64,000 nt of DNA from Pterois miles (GCA_947000775.1 CAMQGK010000565.1:558001-622000), one strand, 5' to 3'. Positions 38,584-51,400 are shown, counted from the stretch's first letter. Program-made: numbers and translations. Notes: generated from the letters alone by a model not told the origin.

Positions 38584-39664
38584 TAAGCCTGTGGTAGTAG
38601 TGGTCCTGTGAGGGACCTAAGGCCCTGTTCTCCTGATTAGTCATTTATCAGGCCTGGCAGCCCAGACCCACCATAATCACTCTTCTCTTACCCCTCCTCC
38701 TTTTCCTCCGCTGATCCCCCTCTATCCCCCTAGATCTCCCCTGTATCCACCCCTACAACAATGCTCTCCATCCCCCAACACCAAAGTCTATATGGTGGTG
38801 CATGTACATGCCTATCCAACCTCTGTCAAGGCTGCACCCACTCCATCCACCTTGTCCTCTACACTCACTCCTCTGTGCCTGACTGTGTCTAGCCAGGAGC
38901 ACCCGTTCGCTTCTCCTCTTCGTGAACTCCAATCCAATTTCCTTCCTTGTCTGACTGCGTGCATGAGCTAAAGAGCCAAAGCTGCAGCTAAAGACAAATT
39001 TCCAATTTGTCCATTTGAATTTTGCGAGCTGGAACTGTTTAATGCCAAAGAGAAGAGAAGAGGGGTACACGATGAGAGGAAGATGGGAGGGCATGTGTCT
39101 TCCGGAGCGGCAGGAGGACCTCCCTATCAACCAGCGCCACACTCCCTCGCCCTGCCATGTCAACAGAGAGGGATTAGGGTACCAACGCGTATTGAGGAGG
39201 CCAAAATGAGTTAATGCAGTTAACCAGCTGCTTCTTCTTCAACCTGTCTTCCCTCGGTTGGAAGAAATTGGAAAAGCTGTCTAGCCAAGGAGAGGGAATG
39301 TAATCTGGACTATGCAGACCGGCGGATACAAGCACATGAAAGGCCTGTCCTCCTGCTTCCCATGCCTCTTTTCTCTTTCCTTCACCCTTCCTTACCATCA
39401 TTCCCACTCTCTCCTCCTATCTCTCTAAGAAAAGGGAGGGATGTAGAAGAAGGAAGGAGAGCAATGTGGACAGAAAAAAAATGAACATATAGAGCAGGCC
39501 AAAACCAAGATGGGGTTTAAAAACTTGCAAATAAAAAGAGGGAAACTGAGGATAAAAGGGGGTGTATGGATATGGGGAAAGAGAACAAAGCAATTGTGTG
39601 TATGTGTGTGTTATTACAGTGCATGACAGCTGTTTGAACCCTCAGGGAGATAACAGCTGGGACT

Positions 39665-39665
<1 letters not shown>
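38583..39665. other. Intronic DNA without recognised genes
   Basis: The 136-codon minus frame at 38753-39163 has no family features. No mobile element was recognised. Confidence 0.45.
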
Positions 39666-39702
<37 letters not shown>

Positions 39703-39925
39703 CTTAACATATCCCTCACTTCATTTCTCCTTAACCATCTCCATATCCCTCCATCCCAGGCCTCATCTTTTCCTCCATTCATTTCATTTTCATTCCCCTG
39801 CTCACACTCCTCCTCTGGTTTCTTGCGGCCTATTCATAGGCACTCCACTCATTTCTTGTTTTTTTCCTTTTTGTACCTATTTTTCAATCTATCATGTTTT
39901 ATAAAACCTCCTTCCTCTTTGTCTC
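39666..39925. repeat. (CA)n array followed by a polypyrimidine-rich tract
   Basis: CA units to 39700, then C/T-rich sequence to about 39925. Confidence 0.85.
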
Positions 39926-40751
39926 AAACTGATAACAGCATATGGAAAGCCAGTGAAATGAAAGCATGTTGTTAATGGATGGCTTTTCTTCTTTAATTGG
40001 GGCATAATTGATTTCTTTTAAAATCTGGTTTGTTTCCCCAATTATAAACAGTACAATATTGCTCTCTCTAAATTTCTAAAATAAATCCCCATGTAAACAA
40101 AGCTAGCGATGGGGAGATAGAGTTTAAAAGGAGGGTGTCACTCTACAATTACAAAACCTTTAACCACACCTCTCCCCCTCTGACTGTGTCTCTTTATAGA
40201 GCAGTCTGCGAAATAGCATCTCTCTTATAAAACACAGCGCCATGTCACACACACATTACTCAGCCCACCGCCCCTTTAAATGATCCAAAGATGTATGAGG
40301 CCATCTGCGGGCCGCAATTAAATACCAACCCTTTTAATTCAGCTGCATGCTACATTACCGCCTCCGTCCAGAGCCCTGTAGACCAGTTACAGGATTGGGT
40401 GAAGTCACAGCGGAGTTAGTTACACTGCAAAAAAAAAAATTTTTTTTTTTTTTAAGTGACACAACATGTATAATTTTCTTTTCTTTTTCTTCTTTTTCTT
40501 CTGTTTTCAGTTATTATTTTAGGGCATTTTTTTTGCCTGTATTTGAGAGCAACAATAGAGAAATGACAGGAAATGAGGGGAAAGAAATGAGGACTGAGGG
40601 CTCTGGTGCCAAACGACAGCGCTGTGTTTCATGGTCGATACCTTTACCCTGCTGATACCAGAGGAGTGAACTAAAGGATAAAAGTTCATGCTGCCTGAAA
40701 CTGCACTAAAGAAAATCTTGTTCCAAATGGAGGATTGTTTTAAGAAAATGT
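39926..40751. promoter_or_regulatory. AT-rich non-coding DNA, candidate regulatory block 39985-40345
   Basis: TTTAATTGGGGCATAATTG, CCAATTATAAACAG, GCGGGCCGCAATTAAATACC and CTTTTAATTCAGC words in repeat-free sequence suggest homeodomain-type sites. Poly(A)/poly(T) runs lie at 40430-40453. Functional status is unknown. Confidence 0.25.
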
Positions 40752-41452
40752 TTAAAGAGATATTTCGTTTTGAAGTGGGGTTGTGTGAAGTACTTATCCA
40801 TAGTAGTAGTGTATTAACTACAGTAGATGAAGGTCAGCGAGCCCCCAGTTTGGAGAAAGACAGGAGTTACTGCAAAGGAGCAAAGCAATATACTGCTATG
40901 GACAGGGCCGGCAGCAAAACGATCAGCAACTCCCACATTCTGCGAAGTAAAATTATATATATATTTTTCAATAGAATCTGGTTTGCTTTGTCAAGAGCAT
41001 AGCATAACTTCAGAAAGGGCTGTCTGACGGCAAGGTAAAGTGATGAAAATATTCCAAATATAGCGTACGCTTGAACTGATGTTGATTAATTTAGGCGAGC
41101 CTTTCCTTTCCTTTCCTTTAGGTGGCTTACTTACTTTAAACTTACTATTTTAAACTTAACATTCTCACTCAGCTGTCTCATGGCAAGGTGAATCCCTGAA
41201 AATATTCTAAATATAGTGTACACTTAAATTGATATTAGTTTTTTTAAGGTGGGCTTTTATTTTAGGTGGCTAAAATATGTTTTGCTGCTGGCCCCATCCA
41301 CAGCGGTACATTGCTTTGCTCCTGTGCTTTAACTCCTGTCTTTTTCTCTAAACTGGGGGCTTGCAAACTGTCATCTACTGTAATTAATACACCACTACTA
41401 TGGACAAGTACCTCATACAACCCCACTTCAAAACACAGAAAAAGCCCTTTAA
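40752..41452. mobile_element. Foldback-type element with long inverted arms
   Basis: Left arm about 40752-40945 and right arm about 41265-41452 are inverted copies. GAAGTGGGGTTGTGTGA pairs with the right-hand CATACAACCCCACTTC, and further pairs include CCCCCAGTTTGGAGAAAGAC, GGAGCAAAGCAAT and GGCAGCAAAAC. Termini are TTAAAGA and CCCTTTAA. Between the arms a unit of about 85 bp is directly repeated (41030-41115 and 41183-41270, AAATATTC(C/T)AAATATAG). The element is non-coding. Confidence 0.85.
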
Positions 41453-42921
41453 ACTTACAATTTCAAACTTAAGATTAATGTGAAATAAAGTTCATTCTGC
41501 AGACCACAGACCACGCAGGGTTAAATGACAAAATCACTGCTGATGTTTTCCCCACATCCAAGAGGATCTTATACACCCCCTGCTCCTTCTCTCCACCCAT
41601 TCACTGGCAATCAGTGAGAGAGGATCATGAAATTAGACTGCGGTTGAACACATGCTCCAGCTTTCTCTTATTTCCCATCACTCCCATCTGATTGCCTTTC
41701 ATTGTCAGACTCATAAAAGTCCCTCTCTCTGCTCTTCTTGTATCTCCTCTAGCTTAGCGAATCTAAAAAGACCATTCCCCAATTATCTGTCTGTCTCCTC
41801 TTCATTTTTCTTCTCTCTTTCTTCCTCCGTCACAATATATTCCTCTGCTAAATCGTCTCTCCCCACATTGCCATTCCTCGTCCATTGACTGCACTGGCCT
41901 TGTCTCTGAGCGCTAATTGTCTCATTCGCAGGACTTAAGGATGCTGGATGGGTGCTAGATGTGTTAAAGAGACAGACTGTGAAACCAGTGTGTGACTGGC
42001 AAATTACATCCTTGGCCTTTCTATGGTCGGCAAAAACACTTAATAAGCTCTCAATGTGTTCAACAGCTAGGTGAATAGTTCACTGGCTCCACTTTTGAAT
42101 CTGAATAGCTCGGAAAGATGCTGCACATGAGTGTGTGCGTTCGGTAAGGTGCTGTTTGTATTCTCGGTGCAGTCGACCCGGCGTTCTTCCCAGTGACAGG
42201 ATCGGGGCAGATCAGCGCTCACTTACAGAACAACTCACCTGAGGAAAAACTCTCCTCTCAGCACGTCGCCCTTTTCTCAGTCTGCTTTTCTACTCCTTCG
42301 CTCTCTCTCTCTCTCTCTCTCTATGACTCCTCTGTCTCTGACCCAGACAGAGATCCCCCTGAGCTACTGCACTCAGCTCTCCCTCTCCCCTTTCTTTTTC
42401 GGTTTTCGTTCTCTAACCCTATCTGTCTCTTTTTATATCATGCTCTCTGTAAAGATACCCTGTGGGAGGGCAGCATCTAACAAACACAACACAACCGCAC
42501 ATACCGACTCCACATGCTCGCACTGACATTGGCGTACACACGCGCACACAAACACATACATGGACACATACGTATCAGCTGCAACACTACCTTCCACTAT
42601 AGTTTTCACCGAGGCCGGAGACGGGAATAAAATATTCTCCCGCTCAATCCCCCTTTCTCCCTCACACCCCCACATATACACAAACATATACACACACATA
42701 CAGAGACAAGAGCCCTACCAAATGCTCTATTTTCTGCCGCTGTGTGGTGATTTATGAAAGGTGTTTCTCACAGCAGGCAGATAGTCCTGTTTGGAATGCT
42801 TCATTTCATAAATCTATTCTCCATTCTCATTTCTCTACACCCCTTCCTTCGCCTCCTCTCTCGTATTTCCCCTTTTCTCCCCTGTGCAGGACTCCCTCAG
42901 CCTCTGTTGACACATACAGTA

Positions 42922-42923
<2 letters not shown>
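41453..42923. other. Intronic DNA without recognised genes
   Basis: A short CT array lies at 42300-42321. C/T-rich sequence spans 41690-41850. No gene or named mobile element was recognised. Confidence 0.45.
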
Positions 42924-42999
<76 letters not shown>

Positions 43000-43000
43000 G
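42924..43000. repeat. (TG)n microsatellite
   Basis: A TG array with one late CG interruption. It is complementary to the CA array at 43143-43213. Confidence 0.97.
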
Positions 43001-43139
43001 AGTGAGTGTATGGATGGGGAGGGGAAAGAGAGACATAAGTAGGCTTTGTCTGCAGTCTGGGTAATGATGCAGGAACAACCAAAGCCCCCTGCAAAAACAC
43101 CATTCTCCTGAGGTCTCTCTCTCTCTCTTTCTGGCTCTG

Positions 43140-43142
<3 letters not shown>

Positions 43143-43213
<71 letters not shown>
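43143..43213. repeat. (CA)n microsatellite
   Basis: A pure CA array, 142 bases after a TG array of similar length. Confidence 0.97.
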
Positions 43214-43218
<5 letters not shown>

Positions 43219-43344
43219 GTATGGGCATGCCTGACACACAGAGTCAAGCAGCGTTAAGTTGTGTAAACAGAAGTGAGACATCAACTGAGATCCAACTCCC
43301 CAATGATACACACATTAATAACTTGACTTGATATAGCACGCACA

Positions 43345-43345
<1 letters not shown>

Positions 43346-43393
<48 letters not shown>
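43346..43393. repeat. (CA)n microsatellite
   Basis: A pure CA run. Confidence 0.96.
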
Positions 43394-43395
<2 letters not shown>

Positions 43396-43814
43396 AAAAC
43401 AATAGAGGTGTTGTATAAATTGGGGATATTAAACAGTCAAACAAGGTATGCAATGTTTTTACTGCTGATGGAGACAAACAATGATTTATCAAACATATCT
43501 ATGCGTATACTGTATATACAGTTGACAGCCTCTCTTCCACTCAGTGTAATCTCTCATTCAGCATTTATTTTATCCATCTTTCTGAAAAAATGCATGTTCC
43601 AGAGGTTTACTTTTTAGAAACATTGGGATTTTAACAAAAGTAAAAGTAATGTAAAAGTAATTTAATTTAACATAAAAAACCTACACCTCCCATGAAAATT
43701 TACCAGCATTTCTAAAATAGCCGCACCCCCCGACTCGCTCACTGTTTTGTTGAGCTGGTGACATTTAGCCTGCAGTTGTCTTGGACTTACAGACTGTCAC
43801 TAAAAACAAAAATA

Positions 43815-44264
43815 TTTAAGGGACAGTGTAGCTGAATACCAATCCTCCGTTTCCAAGACTGTGGTAACAGGAGCCACCAAGTGCAAGCCATGGTAGCGCC
43901 ATTCGCCTCGCTCAGAGGCCACCTTACCATAATAACACTGCTTTAGGAGCAAAGGAAGTCAGACGGTGGTTGGTGGTACCACAGTTTCACAAGTGTGTCG
44001 AAGAACTACGGTGGCCTTCAGGTTACATAAAGTCTCTCTCTAGAGCCAGTGTTTGGTTTGTCCGTTCTGGGCTACTGTAGAATCATAGCGGAGCAACATG
44101 GTGGACTCTGAAGAGGACTAACTCCCTATGTAGATATGAAGGGCTCATTCTAAGCTACCGACAACATGATTCTTAGTTTCAGGTGATTATACACTAATAA
44201 AAAAATAGTTATGAATATTGTATTTCATAAAAGATCCCCTGAAATGTTACACATTGTTCCTTAA
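43815..44264 (+). mobile_element. TTAA-ended MITE, copy B, complete
   Basis: The ends TTAAGGGACAGTGTAG and ACACATTGTTCCTTAA are inverted and both carry TTAA. The interior shares CCAGTGTTTGGTTTGTCCG, GGAGCAACATGG and GGCTCATTCTAAG with the copies at 5358 and 61610. It abuts the L2 tail that starts at 44265. Confidence 0.85.
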
Positions 44265-45020
44265 TAATAACATAATAATAAACTTTATTTATACAGCACT
44301 TTTCTAAACAAGGTTACGAAGTTCAAACAACAGAGGGATCATAAAAACAAGAAACATCTAGGGATAAATAAAATTAGGGATAATAAAATTAATTTTACAA
44401 AGTAAAATAAAATGGCCAGAGAGGGATGATAAACGGCAGCATCATATTAAATATTCAAAAACGCTTTTCTATAAAAGGACGTTTTAAGGATGTAAAAGAT
44501 GGTACTGAAGTAATGTGTCTGATTTCAATAGGCAGTGTTCCACAGTCGGGAGGCTCTAAGGTCCAGTCGCCTTTGGTCACAAGCCAAGATCTGGGAACAA
44601 CCAGCAGAGCTGCATCCACTCATCTAAGGGGACGTTCGGGCACGTAGGGGGCCAATAAATCCTTGATGTAATTTGGGGCAAGGCCATTTAATGCTTTAAA
44701 AGTGATCACTACACTTTTAAAATCAATTCTGACCATAACAGGCAGCCAGTGTAAACTGGCGAGCACCGGAGTGATGTGTTCGTATGTGTTAGTGGATGTT
44801 AAAATTCGGACGGCAGCGTTCTGCATCAGTTGGAGTCGGTGAACGGAGCCCTACCTGATACCAACATAACGTGTATTACAGTAGTCTAGGCCAGAAAAAA
44901 TAAAAGCTTGTATAACCTTATGTAAATCAGGGGGAGATAAAAAACATCTGACTTCAGAGATCTTTTTGAGCTGGAAGAAGCACGACTGAACAACTGCCTT
45001 TACTGAGCATCGAAACAGAG
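44265..45020 (-). mobile_element. L2-clade LINE, 3' end fragment with decayed reverse-transcriptase C-terminus
   Basis: Read on the minus strand, fragments FSGLDYCNTRY, HRLQLMQNAAVRILTS, EHITPVLASLHWLPVMVRID and FKALNGLAPNYI follow in order, as in the C-terminal part of L2-type reverse transcriptases. A weaker tail with PRSWLVTKGD follows. The element ends with GCTGTATAAATAAAGTTTAT and a TAATAATAA-type 3' tail typical of fish L2. In-frame stops and frame changes show that it is inactive and 5'-truncated. The transcript of WWOX runs in the same orientation. Confidence 0.88.
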
Positions 45021-45549
45021 ATCTGCATCAAATATTGTTAAATAAATAACAATATTAGATTGTTACTGATATGTAGTTTACTTGAATTTATCCACATACA
45101 GAAACGTACCCTTATATGATAAGGTATTCCTCATTTTTGGTTTGGTTGTTTCATTGTGGTCTGCAGCCCTGGAGAAGGAGCCCTGTGTGTGACGATGCAG
45201 CTAGTTGGGATTTTATAGCATTGTTTAAAACTGTTGCGTTGCTTGTGTTACTGAAGTTAAGACAGTCTGCCTGCACCACAGAGTGTGCGGTTGTAAGCTG
45301 GGTTCATCATGACCGTAGGTAATCAGATAGTGCCAATGGTGACATGGTGGGAAAACACTTCTTAAAACTCTACATCTGCTGCAGCGAATGTGTGTGAGAA
45401 GAAGAAAGGGAAGAAAGAGATGGGGGCCACAGTGTAGATAAGGCAGTCTTGTTCCTTATTTATGTCTTATTATAGCTACAGCGGGGCCAGGCCACAGACA
45501 CAGTCACCGGGGACACAATGATGAACTACTCGACAAGGCAGCCTGCTCA
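45021..45549. other. Intronic DNA without recognised features
   Basis: No gene or further mobile element was recognised. Confidence 0.45.
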
Positions 45550-45790
45550 CTCCTGGGAAGACACACTCCCTCTATTCCCCACTCCTCCACTCCTCCACTC
45601 CTTCGCCTTCTCCTTTAACACTTTCCCTCTCCCTCCAGTCTCCTGCTTGTTTTTAACCCTTTGTCCTCCCTTTCCTTTCAACAACCTCATTCTGTCTCTG
45701 TCCCTGCTCCACCTCCACAACTTTTTCTGCTGCATCCCGATTCATCTCAACTCCTCCTCTGCTTTCCCGCCATCCTTTCTGCAACACACG
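45550..45790. repeat. Polypyrimidine-rich tract
   Basis: C/T-rich on the plus strand with CTCCACTCCT repeats near 45585-45600. The open frame here is composition-driven. Confidence 0.75.
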
Positions 45791-46305
45791 GAGCAGAGAG
45801 GACGCCAGTGTAAACAGGGAGTTACCCAAAGGTGCTGCAGTCAGGTAGAACGGCAGGCAGGTGACATGATTAAGACATCCCCTCTCCCCCTCAAGTGCAA
45901 GCAGAGTAGCTCTCGCTCTTTGCTGTTACACTCCCTCTGTTGTCTCTAACACTCTCTTTCTCTCTCTTGTGGGTTGACCTGCAGAGGTGGATGTGACTGA
46001 GCTCATTACCTGCCTTAATGAGAAGACAGCACCACCGAGACAGCAGCTGTAGCTTACCTGAACGCTGCGCACACACACTCGCAGGAGAACGCATGTAAAT
46101 ACCTGCTACTAACCACTGAGTCGAGCAAATACACTTGATTATACCTCAGAGAGAGAAAGACTCAAAGAGAGTGAAAGAAAGATGAAGGAGGGAGGTGTGT
46201 AAAGTCTCCCAGGATGGCTGGTGATACCACCGGCTCTGTGCTGTATCTTCGTTGTTGTTTTATGGAATTACCCTTGTACCAACACGCTCTTCCTGTGAGT
46301 AAAGC

Positions 46306-46332
46306 TTTTTTTTTTTTTTTTTTTTTTTTTTT
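46306..46332. repeat. Poly(T) run, 27 bases
   Basis: An uninterrupted T tract. It could be the reverse-oriented tail of a retroposed copy, but no recognisable body is adjacent. Confidence 0.9.
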
Positions 46333-47314
46333 GCCTGGTTCAGGAAAATTAATGTCTATGAGCCCAATACAATCCATCATAGGCTGAAAGCAGAGGTCAT
46401 TCAGGAAATGATAGCAGGCAAGATAGGCTTCTCCTCCATGTACTCACACACACACACATACAGGGAGAGAGTGTGTGTAAGGAGGATATAGAGGCATGGG
46501 GGGCATAGGATCCTTGAGTCGCCAAACCTTTGTATTTGACTTTGGTAAGTTAGAGAAGGTAAGAAGAAGCTGAAGAAAGTCGTGCTAAAGCATGGGGATT
46601 CGACACGGGAGACAAAGGCTGAATTTTGTTTTACATTTCTGGAAATAGTGCCGTTATGATATCTGAGTTTCTGTACTGATACCAAAACAACACTTTTTTG
46701 ATACCTTACGGTTTGTCCAGACCGGCCACGTGAGCAGCGCCTGATAACGGCTGCGTGATTCATGTGTCACACCAGCAGTGTTGCTGCTGCCGCTGTCAGC
46801 CCTTTCTGTCTACATAGAGTTTGCCTCTCATAATGGCCATTACATTTCATCATAAATGTCATTCATATTTATCTTTGACAGAGAAAGGTTAAGAAAAGTG
46901 TGGTAATTTGTAAATAATAGTAATAATCCACAATTAAAACCCTGTACTATATTCATTAATGGAGCCCTGCCATCACTACATGTTCTAAACACTGTCCTGC
47001 ACATAGTTCAGAATAAAAGCCTTGTGTTGACAGCTTAAGGACTTTTATTTTGAAATCAAAGCATGCAGTGTTGATTTAAAATTACATTTTTACTTTTTTT
47101 TCATGTCTGTGACATATTCTACAGATGCAGACATTGAATCTATAGTAATGTTGCTGGTATGATGTTAGTATACTGTCAAACAGTCACCTCCACTGTCTGT
47201 TGCTGCTGTGAACCGAGCAGCTTGTACTAAAAATAGAGACCTTGAATCTCTAGAGGAGACGGGTGAGCCACGCGTGAGATGCTGTTCGGCTGCTCTAACC
47301 TGTTGACAGTAGTC
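46333..47314. other. Intronic DNA without recognised genes
   Basis: AT-rich block 46800-47110 with AATGGCCATTACATTT and CATTCATATTTATC words. A perfect MEF2-type CTAAAAATAG lies at 47227-47236. No gene was recognised. Confidence 0.4.
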
Positions 47315-47850
47315 ACAGTGACATCACCCACTGGTTTGTGGCCATTTTTGGCCGTCACCATCTTGGCTTAGGCCTGTCTCTTAGTTATTTGCAACCCAAG
47401 GGGACACGAGAGGGTGGAGCTAAGTACAATCAAACGCTGAATAAGACATTTTTAGGAGACCAAAATGTTACAATTGACTTTCATGACCTCAATAAAGGTT
47501 AAAATTGTAAAACTGTGAAAGGGTTAAAGTTGTAAGACAAGAACACAGACAACTCTCAGACTGGAGAACGCTGTGGTAGCAACCTGTCAATAGCACAGTA
47601 GCCACGCCCTAAATCATACCCTGCTTTATGGTCTATTTTACTCTAAATGGGACCATAATTTACTAAAACCACGTCATGTTGTATTGAAGAAGACTTGAAA
47701 CTAGCAACTGAGACCATAAACTAGACTTCTATACAATCAGACTTCTTTTTGCAACCAGAGGAGTCGCCCCCTGCTGGCTATTAGACAGAATGCAAGTTTA
47801 AGACACTTCCACATTGGCTTCACTTTTCAGACCTGGAGGTTACCCACTGG
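47315..47850 (+). repeat. Interspersed teleost repeat (class uncertain)
   Basis: Contains GGCCGTCACCATCTTGG, CTAAATCATACCCTGCTTTA, AAATGGGACCATAATTTAC, TGAAGAAGACTTGAAACTAG and TTCTTTTTGCAACCAGAGG in the order I recall for a widespread percomorph repeat. It is non-coding. A CTCF-like motif lies at 47764-47780. Confidence 0.6.
47764..47780 (-). promoter_or_regulatory. CTCF-like motif inside a repeat
   Basis: TCGCCCCCTGCTGGCTA closely resembles the reverse complement of the CTCF core. Binding is unproven. Confidence 0.4.
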
Positions 47851-47928
47851 TGGCATTTAATACCACACTTCCACATTATTCCGCTGATGAACAGTTGGTG
47901 GCCGTAACGCGAGTGCCAAAAAGGCAGG

Positions 47929-47972
47929 GAAGGAGAAGAAGAAGAAGAAGAAGAAGAAGAAGAAGAAGAAGC
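47929..47972. repeat. (GAA)n trinucleotide microsatellite
   Basis: About 14 GAA units at the edge of the interspersed repeat. Homopurine on the plus strand. Confidence 0.97.
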
Positions 47973-48187
47973 ATGCAACCTTGCAAAAAATGCAATTTTT
48001 TCAGTTTTAAAATGTTTTATGAGAAAGGAAATGCATTCAACACATTTGTCAGGCCTAAAGAAAACTTTTTTTTAAACAACAAAACTCCACAGAGCACCTT
48101 CAACAGGTGAATCCCACCAGACATTTAATGCCAGCATTTTAGTCAGCACCAAAAAAAGTACTGAAGTTTTATAGTCTGTCCTACAAA

Positions 48188-48490
48188 TAAATGGTGAATG
48201 AACTTGCATTTCTATAACGCATTTCTAGTCTTCCAACCACTCAAAGTGCTTTACACTACATGTCACCCATTCACACACATTCATACACTGATGGCAGAGG
48301 CTGCCATGCAAGAAGCCAACCCGCCCATCAGGATCTGATCTAAATACTCACACACCGATGGCACAGCCTTCTGGAGCAATTTGGGGTTCAGTATCTATCT
48401 AAGGACACTTTGACTTGTGGACTGGAGGAGCTGGGGATCGTACCGGCGATCTTTTGATTAGTGGATGACCCGCTGTAACTGTAACCCCCA
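48188..48490 (+). repeat. Interspersed teleost repeat (class uncertain)
   Basis: Carries TTCTAGTCTTCCAACCACTC, AAAGTGCTTTACACTACATG, CATTCATACACTGATGGCAG and GGGGTTCAGTATCTATC, then GATCGTACCGGCGATCTTTT. I recall this order from a very common fish retroelement-derived repeat. Confidence 0.65.
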
Positions 48491-51400
48491 CCCCCACCCC
48501 ACCCCCCCAGTGACATTGTCTGTAATTTATTTACAGTTTATTGACTGTGCCATCAACTTGGTATGTGCAGCATGTGTCCATCTTTCTGATTATTGATGAA
48601 TGACTTAAATGTAAAACCTCAAATCAGACATTTAATGAGAGTGCCCTCAGCATCATACAGGTATGAGTGTCATAAAGTCCCTGAGCTGCTTTCTCTCGTG
48701 GGGACTCAAGGGGGTCAAGGCCACACGCACACACACTGAAGACACCCTTCTCATCTCCACGAGAGGGTGTTGACAGATTAATCACATGCATTAATTATTG
48801 ACAGTAACTTCAATGTGAAAAGCAAACATCTGTCATCCTCGCCCTGTTTTAAATCATTTATACCTTCCCTACATGGATAATCATATGGTTATTGATTAAG
48901 ATACTTACAGCACAAGGGCGTATTGATAACGCATACATGCACACGGCCTTACATTCCAGATGAGCTCAGTAGGAGGATGGAAAAAGAAAAGGATCCAAAG
49001 TTGTCTAAAGTGGACACACAGAGACCAACACTGTCCTATCAGGAATCTCTTGAATACTGTGTGAGAGGATGACATGGACAGAAGGACATGTTGACACGGA
49101 GATAAAGACAGACGAAGAAAGCTAAGTCTTGTCCTAAAAATGGACAGCTGAGGGCCACTCTCTCACTCTCCCTCTCTCTCTCGTTCTCTGAGAGATGGAG
49201 AGAGGGGGTTTTATCTGTGTGACAGAGTGAAGGATGTGTGGTCAGGTTCTACTCTGATGCTCCTGTCCTTTTAGTAAATCAGCCTTCACTGTTGTCACCT
49301 GGCCGACCCATGGTCACACATCACCGGTGTCACCCTTAGATGATGTTGAAACCCCCATCCTCACCACACACACACACACACATGCACACACACAAATCCA
49401 CATTGTGTAGTTTACCTTGCATAAGCCAATGACACAGAGGCAAACGAAGCAAAGAGTAAGAAACCACAGAGCAGATGAACAGCAAGACGGAGGCTCAGTG
49501 TTGAGGTGCACAAGTGATAAATCATGTAGTGTTTCTCAATTTCTCCAATGTTTCACTCTGAAAAACGTCCTGCTGCTTTTGTTAATGCCTTCCACTTAAC
49601 CTTAACAGAAGGTGTATTCAGCAGCATGAGCCATGAATAAAAAACACCAGCTGGATGATCTACCGGACCCAGAATACTCCTGCCAATTATCACTGTGAGA
49701 AACATACAACAAGCACCAGGAGCTGTGTAAAGTTAGATACTGTTTCATTTCTAAAATGGTCTTTTTTTTAATTGAAGCGGAAATAGATTTTGAAACCTGT
49801 TCAATCAAGAATATAAAACTTAATAATAAACTTAATACAAGTAACAACTTCTCCAAACATGTCAGCAAAGCATCTTAAGGTCAAATGAAATATGGAGAAA
49901 ATAAATTTGAATGGAATAATACAGAAATAATTCAAGGCTTTCAGATGTTTTCAAGTAATTAAAGAACATTTTTCTTTTTATCTACTTTTCCAATAAAATT
50001 GTTTACAGAAAACAGTGAAAGCAATATTTTCTTCTAAAATGAAAAATAAATTCAATAATAAATATTTTGACAAAAAAATATTTTTTTCTTTGTGAGGCTC
50101 TAATGAAATAGCCCATGTTTTATGACACTAAGAAAATGATGTGGTTTAAAGTTTTAAATATGTGAGGTACAGTTATTGCAGAGATGCCATTGGCTCTACA
50201 AGGGCTCCTCAGACATCAGTAATCTATCCGTGCTGCAGATAATCACAACGATGGGAGAGGAGAGAGGGATCAATACAGCCCTCTCACAAGATCTATTGCT
50301 TTCTGATCGATTTCTCGCTCTGATCAGCCTCTCTGAGATCAACCACACTTCCTGTGCCATGGTGCTGCAGTCTAGAGCCAGAAGCGGGGACGGAGTAATA
50401 ACGTGCTTCCTCTCGTTGCATAATGTCATCACCTGTTATTACTTCATCACAAGTCTCTTTTCAGCACGTTACTGGGAAATAAACGTTGTCACCATCAAGA
50501 ATTTCATCAATTTGTATCATTTTAACTGACAATGCGTAGGTACATGCCCTGGTGTCATCTACGTCATCTATGTGAGTGTTTCCAGTGGCAGAGTTTCCAT
50601 TCAGTTACAGCTAGATACTGTTCGTACTGTGGGAACCCATGATGCACCTGTGCAGAGCACAAGCAGAACAGACCTCAGAGCAAAGCCATGAGACAGACAG
50701 GTGGCCTGGCTTCTGCTGTCAGGGCATGAGGATTCAAGGCCCGCAGATAAATTCATATTTATCAGATAATGAATTTTTAACAAAAAGCAGCAGATTTGTT
50801 TGTTCTGCATTAAGTTTTACCTAATCAATATAATTTTGTTCTATTGTCATTTTAGTTACCTGGCTTTATAACTTGTTTTGTTTTTAAATTTTAACTCCAT
50901 GTCTCTTCTTCTTATTTGCTGCCGTAACTCTTTGTCGTTATGCTGCTATAATTTTACTTTTTGATAGGTCGCTTTAAAGCATATTGTGACCTTGTTATAA
51001 ACGACTGTAAATAAAATATATATAAACATCTTCATATCTCATGTGAGATATGAACATGTGCAGGCCGTGAGAACAAATGTCCCTCCAATACAGACTACTG
51101 ATCTACAATAAGATGTATGTAAACATGAATATGTGGTGAGATCAACCACATGGCTGAGGGGACTCTACCCAGTTTTTGGTACAGCTACAAAATACAAAAG
51201 CATTAAAAGCCAGTGCAAGAATAAGCAAAGCAGCTCAAATTGTATCAAATGATACTGGACTTATAATCAATAAAGCATGCATGGCTAATCAAATTAAAGC
51301 TACATGCTATTTAAAATGTTTGTGTTCTGGGTGATTTTGTACTTAACATCAATTCCATTCGAACCAATTGTTTTTTAAATGGAAACAAATGAAATGTGCT

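Noticed and set aside
42827..43311. Minus-strand frames of 116 to 158 codons
   Set aside because: Built from TG and CA arrays (Cys-Val and His-Thr runs). No gene features.
50354..50370. Second RE1 site
   Set aside because: The half CCATGGTGCTG is good, but the other half is offset by one base and incomplete.
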